From JAJEFO01 sp965214325 (GTDB lineage Bacteria > Pseudomonadota > Alphaproteobacteria > Rhodobacterales > Rhodobacteraceae): a DNA stretch of 64,000 nucleotides. The stretch's first letter is position 1. Each line of letters begins with the position of its first letter. The stretch spans positions 3,906,001 through 3,970,000 of the forward strand of contig CBDCBG010000006.1 of the NCBI GenBank assembly GCA_965214325.1, in the 5' to 3' direction. The position numbers were made by a program, and so were the translations under genes. The notes beneath the pieces were generated by a model that saw only the letters and a list, made by a program, of their open reading frames with translations, was not told where the DNA came from and ran no database searches. Below are positions 27,064-34,675 of the stretch, piece by piece.

Positions 27064-27251
27064 AAGCAGTCTCTCCCGCTCTCCTCTTCCCGGTCACGCG
27101 GCGCCGACCGGCTGGTCCGGTCATTGTCGGCCGCGCAGGGATCGCGCCCGGAAGAGCATGGCAGCAGGAAAGCCTCAACCCTCCGCGCGACCCGCCGAAC
27201 ACTCGCAAGGAAGAAAGGAATCAGGTCAACCCCAAAAATTGGCGTGCACCC

Positions 27252-27260
27252 TGCAGCGGG
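27252..27260. repeat. Target site duplication, right copy
   Basis: TGCAGCGGG directly follows the right inverted repeat of the insertion sequence and matches the left copy exactly. Confidence 0.85.
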
Positions 27261-27297
27261 AGTCCTTGTCAGCGGATTCGATCCGGTCTCTACTCCC

Positions 27298-28224
27298 GTG
27301 ACAGGCGGAGGGCCGGAGATCACCAACCAATTCACGGATGCGGCGCCTGCCCGAAGGGTGGAGAACGGCAAGGGTCTCCTGCTGATGGGGCTTGGCATGT
27401 TCCTGTTCGCCGCCGTGGACACGATTGCCAAGCTCCTGACCGGCGAACTGCATCCGTTCCAGATCGTGTGGACGCGGCAGCTGGGCCTGCTCGTCGGCGC
27501 CCTGTTTCTGCTGGCACTGCATGGGCGCCACCTGTTTCGGACCGCACATCCGAAGCTGCAACTGGCCCGTGGCTTCGTGGCGGCGCTGTCCGCTGCCGCG
27601 TTCATCTTCGCCATCCGCCATGTACCGCTTGCGGATGCGGTTGCCGTGAGCTTTGTGGCGCCTTTCCTGGTCACGCTCATGGCGGCGTTGATCCTCCGGG
27701 AACCGGTCGGGTGGCGCAGATGGATTGCCGTCGTCCTGGGATTCGTTGGGTCGATGATAATCCTTCGCCCGGGCATGGGAGTGGTTCATCCCGCTGCCAT
27801 GCTTGTGGTTGCAGCGGCGTTCTTCTTTGCATGCCGTCAGATCATCAGCAGGGCGATCGCAGATACGGACAGGACCGGCACGACGATCCTGTACACGGCG
27901 ATGACCGCCGTCTTCGTGCTTTCGATCCCGCTGCCTTGGGTGTGGGTCACGCCCGGCGGGCCCGAACTCCTGCTCCTTGCGGGCATGGCCCTGCTTGCGG
28001 GGCTTGCCGAAGTGTGCATCATCCGCGCCCTGGAGCTGGGACTCGCGGTTTCGGTTGCGCCTGTGCACTATACGCTGATCATCTGGGCGGCGCTTTATGG
28101 CTGGCTTGTCTTTGGCCAGTTTCCGGATGGCTGGACGTGGGTGGGCACCGCGATCATCATGGCGACAGGGATGTACACGCTGCGGCGCGAGTATCTGGCC
28201 ATCCGGCGTGCGAGTCGCCGTTGA
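27298..28224 (+). CDS. DMT-superfamily (EamA) transporter
   Basis: 308 residues from GTG 27298, which gives a short polar N-terminus as in homologues; ATG 27385 is an alternative start just before the first membrane helix. About ten hydrophobic helices in two EamA repeats are visible, including WTRQLGLLVGALFLLAL, RGFVAALSAAAFIFAIRHVP and REPVGWRRWIAVVLGFVGS. This family exports or imports small metabolites across the inner membrane; the substrate is unknown. The insertion sequence ends just upstream, so its native promoter is probably disrupted or replaced. Confidence 0.88.
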   Translation: MTGGGPEITNQFTDAAPARRVENGKGLLLMGLGMFLFAAVDTIAKLLTGELHPFQIVWTRQLGLLVGALFLLALHGRHLFRTAHPKLQLARGFVAALSAAAFIFAIRHVPLADAVAVSFVAPFLVTLMAALILREPVGWRRWIAVVLGFVGSMIILRPGMGVVHPAAMLVVAAAFFFACRQIISRAIADTDRTGTTILYTAMTAVFVLSIPLPWVWVTPGGPELLLLAGMALLAGLAEVCIIRALELGLAVSVAPVHYTLIIWAALYGWLVFGQFPDGWTWVGTAIIMATGMYTLRREYLAIRRASRR

Positions 28225-28289
28225 GGGCGTGATTCTCCATGCGTTGTCAACGCCCTGGAGCGGGGTCGAAAAAAAGTCTTCGGCCCCTG

Positions 28290-28318
28290 TTGACAGATCT
28301 CGATCGCCTGCCTAGTTA
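28290..28318 (+). promoter_or_regulatory. groESL promoter
   Basis: TTGACA (28290-28295) and TAGTTA (28313-28318) are separated by 17 bp, a good housekeeping-sigma match. The start site would fall near the CIRCE element just downstream. Confidence 0.7.
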
Positions 28319-28325
28319 CCATCTG

Positions 28326-28352
28326 TTAGCACTCACTGAATGCGAGTGCCAA
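28326..28352 (+). promoter_or_regulatory. CIRCE element (HrcA operator)
   Basis: TTAGCACTC, nine spacer bases, then GAGTGCCAA: the CIRCE inverted repeat with one change from the consensus right arm (GAGTGCTAA). It lies just downstream of the promoter -10 box and about 37 bp before the groES start, so HrcA would repress groESL here. Confidence 0.93.
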
Positions 28353-28388
28353 CAGGAATGCAATGGTAGGAACGAAGGAGCGTTCAAC

Positions 28389-28676
28389 ATGAAATTCACC
28401 CCGCTTCATGATCGCGTTCTTGTTCGTCGCGTGGAAGGCGACGAGAAGACCGCCGGCGGCCTGATCATCCCCGACAACGCCAAGGAGAAGCCCGCTGAGG
28501 GCGAGGTTGTGGCTGTTGGCGACGGGGCAAGGGACGATGACGGCAAGCGCGTCAAGATGGATGTCGAGGCCGGCGACAAGATCCTGTTCGGCAAGTGGTC
28601 GGGCACCGAGATCACGCTCGACGGCGAAGAACTTCTGATCATGAAGGAAAGCGACATTCTCGGCGTCATCGCCTGA
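28389..28676 (+). CDS. groES: Co-chaperonin GroES
   Basis: 95 residues, full length. It has PLHDRVLVRR at the N-terminus, the mobile loop with EKTAGGLIIPDNAKEKP, and the YAG-type roof region near the middle. It forms the heptameric lid for GroEL. A GAAGGAG ribosome-binding site precedes the ATG. It is first in the groESL operon, controlled by the CIRCE element upstream. Confidence 0.97.
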   Translation: MKFTPLHDRVLVRRVEGDEKTAGGLIIPDNAKEKPAEGEVVAVGDGARDDDGKRVKMDVEAGDKILFGKWSGTEITLDGEELLIMKESDILGVIA

Positions 28677-28726
28677 TCTCGCTGTCCGGAACCAACTCAA
28701 ACGAAAGATAACCAGGAGCTAAGGAA

Positions 28727-30373
28727 ATGGCCGCTAAGGACGTCAAATTCGATACCGACGCCCGGAACCGGATGCTGGCTGGCGTGAATATCCTCGCCGA
28801 TGCCGTGAAGGTGACGCTCGGGCCCAAGGGCCGCAACGTCGTGCTCGACAAGAGCTTTGGTGCACCCCGGATCACCAAGGATGGTGTGACGGTCGCCAAG
28901 GAGATCGAGCTTGAGGACAAGTTCGAGAACATGGGTGCGCAGATGGTCAAGGAGGTCGCGAGCCGCACCAATGACGAGGCTGGCGACGGCACCACCACCG
29001 CTACGCTGCTCGCGCAGTCCATCGTGCGGGAGGGAATGAAGTCGGTTGCCGCCGGAATGAACCCGATGGATCTGAAGCGAGGGGTCGACGCCGCTGTCGC
29101 ATCGGTCGTCGAAGCCATCCAGAAGGCCGCGCGCAAGGTGAAGGACTCGGATGAAGTCGCCCAGATCGGCACGATCTCGTCAAACGGCGAATCCGAGATC
29201 GGCAAGCAGATCGCGGACGCAATGCAGAAGGTCGGAAACGACGGCGTGATCACCGTCGAGGAGAACAAGGGCCTCGTCACCGAAACCGAGGTCGTGGAAG
29301 GCATGCAGTTCGATCGCGGCTACCTGTCGCCCTACTTTGTCACCAACGCCGACAAGATGACCGCCGAGCTCGAGGACGCGTTGATTCTTCTCCACGAGAA
29401 GAAGCTTTCGTCGTTGCAGCCAATGGTGCCGCTCCTTGAATCGGTCATCCAGTCCCAGAAGCCGCTCCTCATCATTGCGGAGGACGTGGAAGGCGAGGCT
29501 CTGGCCACGCTCGTTGTCAACAAGCTGCGCGGCGGCCTGAAGATCGCGTCCGTCAAGGCTCCGGGCTTCGGCGACCGTCGCAAGGCCATGCTTCAGGACA
29601 TCGCGATCCTGACCGGCGGCCAGGTGATTTCGGAAGACCTGGGCATGAAGCTCGAAAACGTGACGATGGACATGCTCGGCTCCGCCAAGCGCGTCTCGAT
29701 CACCAAGGACGAGACCACGATCGTCGACGGTGCGGGCGCCAAGGCCGAGATCCAGGCCAGGGTCGCGCAGATTCGCCAGCAGATCGAGGAAACCACGTCG
29801 GACTATGACCGCGAGAAGCTGCAGGAGCGGGTGGCCAAGCTCGCCGGCGGCGTCGCCGTCATCCGGGTGGGCGGCATGACCGAGGTCGAGGTCAAGGAGC
29901 GCAAGGATCGCGTCGACGACGCGTTGAATGCGACGCGCGCCGCCGTGCAGGAAGGCATCGTCATTGGCGGCGGCGTCTCTCTCGTTCAGGCAGCAAAGGG
30001 CTTCGACAAGATCAAGTGCGAGAACAGCGATCAGGAAGCCGGCGTCGCGATCGTGCGTCGGGCTCTGGAGGCCCCGCTGCGCCAGATCGCCGAGAATGCC
30101 GGTGTCGATGGTTCCGTGGTGGCAGGCAAGGTCCGCGAGAGCAAGGATGCCAAGTTCGGCTTCAACGCCCAGACCGAGGAATACGGCGACCTGTTCAGCT
30201 TCGGCGTCATCGATCCGGCAAAGGTCGTGCGCACGGCGGTTGAGGACGCGGCGTCGATCGCCGGGCTTCTCATCACGACGGAAGCCATGGTCGCCGAAAG
30301 GCCAGCCAAGGAAACTCCTGGCGGCGGTGGCGGCGGCATGCCCGACATGGGCGGCATGGGCGGCATGATGTAG
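28727..30373 (+). CDS. groEL: Chaperonin GroEL
   Basis: 548 residues, full length. ATP-binding residues are in the LGPKGRNVVLDK and AGDGTTTATLLAQ segments. The apical domain and the C-terminal GGM-rich tail (GGMGGMM ending) are intact. It folds cytoplasmic proteins with GroES. Downstream it ends with a clear intrinsic terminator. Confidence 0.97.
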   Translation: MAAKDVKFDTDARNRMLAGVNILADAVKVTLGPKGRNVVLDKSFGAPRITKDGVTVAKEIELEDKFENMGAQMVKEVASRTNDEAGDGTTTATLLAQSIVREGMKSVAAGMNPMDLKRGVDAAVASVVEAIQKAARKVKDSDEVAQIGTISSNGESEIGKQIADAMQKVGNDGVITVEENKGLVTETEVVEGMQFDRGYLSPYFVTNADKMTAELEDALILLHEKKLSSLQPMVPLLESVIQSQKPLLIIAEDVEGEALATLVVNKLRGGLKIASVKAPGFGDRRKAMLQDIAILTGGQVISEDLGMKLENVTMDMLGSAKRVSITKDETTIVDGAGAKAEIQARVAQIRQQIEETTSDYDREKLQERVAKLAGGVAVIRVGGMTEVEVKERKDRVDDALNATRAAVQEGIVIGGGVSLVQAAKGFDKIKCENSDQEAGVAIVRRALEAPLRQIAENAGVDGSVVAGKVRESKDAKFGFNAQTEEYGDLFSFGVIDPAKVVRTAVEDAASIAGLLITTEAMVAERPAKETPGGGGGGMPDMGGMGGMM

Positions 30374-30432
30374 AAGGCGCAGGCCCGTCGGGATCGCGGC
30401 ACTTGCCGGGCCCCGGGCCAAATGGAAACCGG

Positions 30433-30466
30433 AAGGGGCGCCTGTCAGGGCGCCCCTTCTTCATTT
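30433..30466 (+). terminator. Intrinsic terminator after groEL
   Basis: AAGGGGCGCC (30433-30442) pairs perfectly with GGCGCCCCTT (30449-30458) around a 6-base loop, followed by CTTCATTT. It lies about 60 bp after the groEL stop. Confidence 0.85.
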
Positions 30467-30704
30467 GAAGGCCGCCGCGAACCGTCCGCTCCTGGTCGCC
30501 TGAAAGATGCTTGAGCGGGGGACGGCATTCGTGGCCGGTCACCGGGGACAGGAGCGCCGCCATTCCACATGCCGCCCTGGCAACCCGAGGTCAGGATCCT
30601 GGACGGTGCCGGGAAGGACTCCGGCAACGCCCCTTACAAGTCGTGGGGTGTCCCGGAAAGGGTTTTCCTGCTGCTTTGCAGTCTGTTGCGGGATCGGCGC
30701 AGCT

Positions 30705-30932
30705 TCAGTGGACGTTTACGGGAGCAAGGTCGTTCTGGCGTGCCAGAATGAAGGCGAGGCTGCGGTCCTTGACCAGCGCCAGCCGTTCGCCATCCGATGA
30801 GTGAAGAGCATAGACCGTGTCGCGGCCCTGCGCATGCGCACGTACATCCTCCGGCAGATCCGAGACGTCAACCGGACGTACATACGCCAAGCGCTCGAGA
30901 TCCATGCCCATGATGTCAAACGGCGTGTTCAT
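30705..30932 (-). CDS. DUF1150 family protein
   Basis: 75 residues, matching the small alphaproteobacterial DUF1150 proteins that are commonly encoded next to Hsp20. The YALHSSDGERLALVKDRSLAF segment is the recognisable core. Its ATG overlaps the hsp20 stop (ATGA), so the two are translationally coupled. The function is unknown; the context suggests a heat-shock role. Confidence 0.82.
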   Translation of the reverse strand: MNTPFDIMGMDLERLAYVRPVDVSDLPEDVRAHAQGRDTVYALHSSDGERLALVKDRSLAFILARQNDLAPVNVH

Positions 30933-31348
30933 GACCGGCCGCCTTTGGTGATCGGGATTGTCTGGACGACATTCTCGGCGACGGAACGGGCGAGATCGAT
31001 ATGCAGCAGGCCGTTAGCTTGCTGCGCTCCGGTCACCTCGACTCCGTCCGCGAGCAGGAAGGTCCGCTGGAACTGCCTTGCGGCGATGCCGCGGTGAAGA
31101 AAGACCCGGTCGCCAGTGTCGCCGTCCTGCTTTCCGCGCACGACCAATTGTCGCTCTTCCATCGTGATCGAGAGATCGTCGTCTGCAAATCCGGCAACCG
31201 CAAGCGTGATGCGGAATGCGTTCTTGCCGACCTGTTCAATGTCGTAGGGTGGATAGCTGCTATCCGCCTTGGCGGTTCGTTCTACCAGCCGTTCCAACTG
31301 GTCGAAGCCAAGAAGGAAGGGGTGCGTTCCCAGTGCCAGTTTGCTCAT
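30929..31348 (-). CDS. Small heat-shock protein Hsp20
   Basis: 139 residues with an alpha-crystallin domain: YDIEQVGKNAFRITLAVAGF at its start, the ERQLVVRGKQ beta strand, and the FLHRGIAARQFQRTF segment typical of IbpA-like proteins. The start at 31348 is the usual N-terminus for this class. It holds unfolding proteins for DnaK/GroEL. A sigma-32-type promoter lies about 65-95 bp upstream, and the gene overlaps the DUF1150 gene. Confidence 0.93.
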   Translation of the reverse strand: MSKLALGTHPFLLGFDQLERLVERTAKADSSYPPYDIEQVGKNAFRITLAVAGFADDDLSITMEERQLVVRGKQDGDTGDRVFLHRGIAARQFQRTFLLADGVEVTGAQQANGLLHIDLARSVAENVVQTIPITKGGRS

Positions 31349-31413
31349 CCAGTTCGTCCTTTCTGCAAGCGACGATGGCCTCAGGTCCCCGAAGGCGACC
31401 CGACGCCTAGGGG

Positions 31414-31442
31414 ACATGGGGATTGGAGCGCCGTTCGACAAG
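31414..31442 (-). promoter_or_regulatory. Sigma-32 (RpoH) promoter of hsp20
   Basis: On the minus strand CTTGTC (31442-31437) and CCCCATGT (31421-31414) are 15 bp apart. The -10 box matches the RpoH consensus CCCCATNT exactly and the -35 matches CTTGAA in four of six. Transcription would start near 31,406, leaving a leader of nearly 60 bases. Confidence 0.75.
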
Positions 31443-31511
31443 GCCTAATGTTCTTTGCGGAGCGGCCCGTTGGAGGTATTTTGTCGGCAGTCCTGGAGAA
31501 AGCCGCGTGCA

Positions 31512-31733
31512 ATGAACAAGCATCCGCCGGAGAAGATGAAGACCGAGGACGTCCTCCGCGTGGAACTGGAAACGTTCCGGAGCGAGCATCGCGAGCTCGA
31601 CGAGGAGATAAGGACGCTTGCGGTTTCGGGCGCCGACGCCTTTACCGTCCAGAGGCTCAAGAGGCGGAAGCTCGCGCTCAAGGACAGGATCCAGGCGATC
31701 GAGGATCGAGTGACCCCGGACATCATTGCCTGA
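31512..31733 (+). CDS. YdcH family protein (DUF465)
   Basis: 73 residues from ATG 31512, mostly one charged helix: LRVELETFRSEHRELDEEI followed by LKRRKLALKDRIQAI. This is the pattern of the small DUF465/YdcH proteins, whose function is unknown. The frame is open upstream but without similarity. It precedes purE by 57 bp and may share its transcript. Confidence 0.75.
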   Translation: MNKHPPEKMKTEDVLRVELETFRSEHRELDEEIRTLAVSGADAFTVQRLKRRKLALKDRIQAIEDRVTPDIIA

Positions 31734-31789
31734 AGGATTGCGGAGCCTTGCCTCGGGCGTTAGTGTCGCGCCGCCTTGGAGGAAGTGTC

Positions 31790-32275
31790 ATGACCCCGAC
31801 GGTTGGCATTGTCATGGGAAGCCAGTCGGACTGGCCGACGCTCAAGCCGGCGTCGGAAGTTCTGGATGAGCTTTGCGTAAAGCACGAAGTCCGCATCGTG
31901 TCTGCGCACCGGACACCCGACCGGCTTTGGGAATACGGCAAGACGGCGAAAGACCGCGGCTTGAAGGTGATCATCGCGGGAGCGGGCGGGGCGGCGCACC
32001 TTCCCGGCATGATGGCCTCCAAGACATCGTTGCCGGTCATCGGCGTGCCGGTGGAAACCCGTGCACTCAAGGGCGTGGACAGCCTGTACTCGATTCTCCA
32101 GATGCCGCGCGGGTTTCCGGTGGCAACCATGGCGATTGGCGAGGCAGGTGCATGCAACGCCGGGCTGATGGCCGCGGGCATCCTGGCATTGTCGGATCCG
32201 GACCTTGCGGCGCGACTGGATGAGTGGCGGATGGCGCTTACGAAATCCGTCGCCGAAGCGCCCCATGAAGACTGA
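31790..32275 (+). CDS. purE: N5-carboxyaminoimidazole ribonucleotide mutase
   Basis: 161 residues. PurE class I, shown by VGIVMGSQSDWPTL at the N-terminus, the SAHRTPDRLWEY motif with the catalytic His, and GAGGAAHLPGMMAS. It converts N5-CAIR to CAIR in purine synthesis. The ATG is preceded by GGAGGAAG. It overlaps purK by 11 bp, so substrate is passed between co-translated enzymes. Confidence 0.96.
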   Translation: MTPTVGIVMGSQSDWPTLKPASEVLDELCVKHEVRIVSAHRTPDRLWEYGKTAKDRGLKVIIAGAGGAAHLPGMMASKTSLPVIGVPVETRALKGVDSLYSILQMPRGFPVATMAIGEAGACNAGLMAAGILALSDPDLAARLDEWRMALTKSVAEAPHED

Positions 32276-33365
32276 CGCCTTGGCGCCGGGCCAGACCATC
32301 GGCATTCTTGGCGGCGGACAGCTTGGGCGCATGCTTGCAATGGCTGCAGCCCGGCTCGGACTGCGCGCGCACGTCTTTGAACCGGCAGCAGTGCCGCCGG
32401 CAGGCGAGGTCGCGGGAATGACCTGCACCGCCGAATACTGCGACCGGGCAGCGCTTTCGGCTTTCGCAAGCAGCGTCGATGTCGTGACCTACGAATTCGA
32501 GAACGTTCCGGCCGAGGCGCTTGATCTGATCGAGGCGACGGTGCCGGTCCGTCCCAACCGGCGAGCGCTGGCGGTCAGCCAGGATCGCCTGAAGGAGAAG
32601 CGTTTCCTGAACGGGATCGGTCTGGCGACGGCACCATTCCATCCCGTTGACTCCGCTTCGCCGAATGCCGCCAGCGTTCTGAATCGGGCAATGGAGGCCG
32701 CGGGGCTTCCGGCCATACTGAAGACCCGTCGGCTAGGCTATGATGGCAAGGGCCAGGTGCGAATCGAGGACACAGGCTGGGGTGCCGACGCGATCGCCTC
32801 CATGGCGGGCGCGGAGGCCATACTGGAAGGTTTCGTCGCTTTCGAACGGGAGATCAGCGTCATCGCGGCGCGAGGCGCCGATGGCCGGATTGCCTGCTTC
32901 GAGCCGGGCGAAAACGTTCACAGGGAGGGCATTCTGCGCACGACCAGCGTTCCTGCACGGATCGACCGCGGGACCCGGGAAAGCGCCTTCGAGATAGCGG
33001 CCGTGATCCTGAACGCGCTCGACTATTGCGGCGTGATCGGGGTGGAGCTCTTCGACACGGCGGACGGGCTGGTGGTCAACGAGTTCGCGCCGCGAGTACA
33101 CAATTCGGGTCACTGGACGGAGGCTGGCGCCGTCATCGACCAGTTCGAGCAGCATGTCCGGGCCGTGGCGGGCTGGCCGCTCGTCGACCCGATCCGGCAC
33201 TCGGACGTGGAGATGACCAATCTCATCGGCGAAGACGTGGCTGACGTTCCCGCCATCGCCCGCGAAGACGGGGCACGGCTTCATCTCTATGGCAAGGCGG
33301 AGACGAGGGAGGGGCGCAAGATGGGTCATGTAACGCGCGTCCTGGGTCCTGCGGCGAGCCACTGA
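32265..33365 (+). CDS. purK: N5-carboxyaminoimidazole ribonucleotide synthase
   Basis: 366 residues from ATG 32265. ATP-grasp enzyme that carboxylates AIR using bicarbonate. GILGGGQLGRMLAMAAA opens the protein; ATP-grasp features include ILKTRRLGYDGKGQ and the metal-binding VVNEFAPRVHNSGHWT near the C-terminus. It overlaps purE at the start and the NUDIX gene by one base at the end. Confidence 0.96.
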   Translation: MKTDALAPGQTIGILGGGQLGRMLAMAAARLGLRAHVFEPAAVPPAGEVAGMTCTAEYCDRAALSAFASSVDVVTYEFENVPAEALDLIEATVPVRPNRRALAVSQDRLKEKRFLNGIGLATAPFHPVDSASPNAASVLNRAMEAAGLPAILKTRRLGYDGKGQVRIEDTGWGADAIASMAGAEAILEGFVAFEREISVIAARGADGRIACFEPGENVHREGILRTTSVPARIDRGTRESAFEIAAVILNALDYCGVIGVELFDTADGLVVNEFAPRVHNSGHWTEAGAVIDQFEQHVRAVAGWPLVDPIRHSDVEMTNLIGEDVADVPAIAREDGARLHLYGKAETREGRKMGHVTRVLGPAASH

Positions 33366-33811
33366 TGGCAGGGCCGCGCCTGTCGGTTCGGGGGATTGTC
33401 CTGCGGGAGGGGCGGCTGCTGATGGTCAATGCCTGGCCGGACGGGAAGAGCGACCTCATCTGCGCCCCGGGTGGCGGTGTCGACCGCGGTCAGTCCCTAC
33501 CGGAGAATCTCGTCAGGGAGATCCGCGAGGAAACCGGCCTGACCGTGCAGGTCGGCCCGGTCGCGCTGGTCAACGAATTCCACGATCCGGCGGGCACGTT
33601 TCACCAGGTCGACGTCTTCTTTCGCTGCCAGTTGACTTCGGGCGATCCCGATCGTGACTGGACGGATGTCGAGGGCGTGGTCACCCGAACGCTATGGCTG
33701 ACCCGGGACGAGCTGGCCCGCCATCGGTACAGGCCGGAATCGCTGCCGGACGTGGCTTGGGGCATAGGCGGAGAAGCGATCTACGATGCCTTGGAGCCCA
33801 TCATCAGATAG
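33365..33811 (+). CDS. NUDIX hydrolase
   Basis: 148 residues. The Nudix helix with REIREETGL (residues 51-59) is intact, so a nucleoside-diphosphate-derivative pyrophosphatase is likely. The first conserved Glu of the Nudix box is Gln at residue 43, a deviation that might affect metal binding. It is coupled to purK by a TGATG overlap; the pairing suggests housekeeping of nucleotides, but the substrate is unknown. Confidence 0.87.
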   Translation: MAGPRLSVRGIVLREGRLLMVNAWPDGKSDLICAPGGGVDRGQSLPENLVREIREETGLTVQVGPVALVNEFHDPAGTFHQVDVFFRCQLTSGDPDRDWTDVEGVVTRTLWLTRDELARHRYRPESLPDVAWGIGGEAIYDALEPIIR

Positions 33812-33850
33812 GCGGTGGACAGGGCCGGGCGTGCAACCTAACGTGCCGCC

Positions 33851-34597
33851 ATGCAGTATCTTCGACTCGGCGTGAACATCGACCATGTGGCCACCGTCAG
33901 GAACGCGCGCGGTGGCGATTATCCTGACCCGGTTCGGGCGGCGAAGCTTGCCGAGGAGGCCGGTGCGGACGGGATCACCGCGCATCTCCGCGAAGACCGT
34001 CGCCACATAGCCGATCATGACATCGAACGGCTGACCGAGGGGCTCGGCGTGCCGTTGAATTTCGAGATGGCGGCCACGGACGAGATGCAGGCCATCGCGT
34101 TGCGCCACCGGCCTCACGCCGTTTGCATCGTTCCGGAAAAGCGGGAGGAACGCACGACCGAAGGGGGCCTGGACGTGGCGCAGGACGAGAACCGCCTGGC
34201 GCATTTCATCGCACCGTTGCGCGCGGCCGGCTCACGCGTCTCGATCTTCATCGCGGCGGACAAGAGCCAGATCGAGGCCGCAAACCGGATCGGGGCCCAG
34301 GTGGTCGAGTTGCACGCGGGCGCATATTGCGATGCCCATGCCGAGGGCCGTCTTGCCGAACGGGACGCCGAGCTTGCCCGAATTCGTGAGATGGCGACCT
34401 TTGCGCACTCGCTCGGGCTGGAGGTTCATGCGGGCCACGGACTGACCTTCGAAACTGTCTCGCCGGTCGCCAGGTTCCCCGAATTGCGCGAACTGAACAT
34501 CGGGCACTTCCTTGTCGGGGAGGCGGTCTTTGTCGGACTCCGCGCATCGATCACCGAGATGCGTCGCATCATGGATGAAGCGCGAAGCGCTGTCTGA
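33851..34597 (+). CDS. pdxJ: Pyridoxine 5'-phosphate synthase
   Basis: 248 residues, normal for PdxJ, which condenses 1-deoxyxylulose 5-phosphate with 3-amino-2-oxopropyl phosphate. RLGVNIDHVATVRNARGG, the ITAHLREDRRHI segment and the C-terminal ELNIGHFLVGEAVFVGL motif are characteristic. It lies 39 bp after the NUDIX gene on the same strand and converges on metY. Confidence 0.96.
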   Translation: MQYLRLGVNIDHVATVRNARGGDYPDPVRAAKLAEEAGADGITAHLREDRRHIADHDIERLTEGLGVPLNFEMAATDEMQAIALRHRPHAVCIVPEKREERTTEGGLDVAQDENRLAHFIAPLRAAGSRVSIFIAADKSQIEAANRIGAQVVELHAGAYCDAHAEGRLAERDAELARIREMATFAHSLGLEVHAGHGLTFETVSPVARFPELRELNIGHFLVGEAVFVGLRASITEMRRIMDEARSAV

Positions 34598-34675
34598 AGG
34601 CATCATGCGACGCCGCCCAGGTGCGGTCCGGCGAGCGAACGAGGCCAGGCGGGTGGCCAGGCGCAGGTTTCGGGC

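Larger units (their letters stand above)
25498..27251 (-). mobile_element. Insertion sequence, probable ISKra4 family
   Basis: A 1754-bp element. The left end (25498 onward) and the reverse complement of the right end (27251 backward) share GGGTGCACGCCAATTTTT, then a T/G mismatch and GGGT, giving inverted repeats of roughly 25 bp. It is flanked by a 9-bp direct duplication. It carries one transposase split into two frames on the minus strand. It sits between the divergent ffh and DMT-transporter genes, ending about 46 bp before the latter's start, and so may alter that gene's promoter. Confidence 0.88.

Noticed and set aside
25704..28232. An 842-codon plus-strand frame through the insertion sequence and the DMT gene
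   Set aside because: It runs antisense to the transposase and out of frame with the transporter; its translation is Arg/Pro-rich noise.
31349..31413. ROSE-type RNA thermometer in the hsp20 leader
   Set aside because: The conserved Shine-Dalgarno-pairing stretch of ROSE elements is not present; a sigma-32 promoter explains heat control better.
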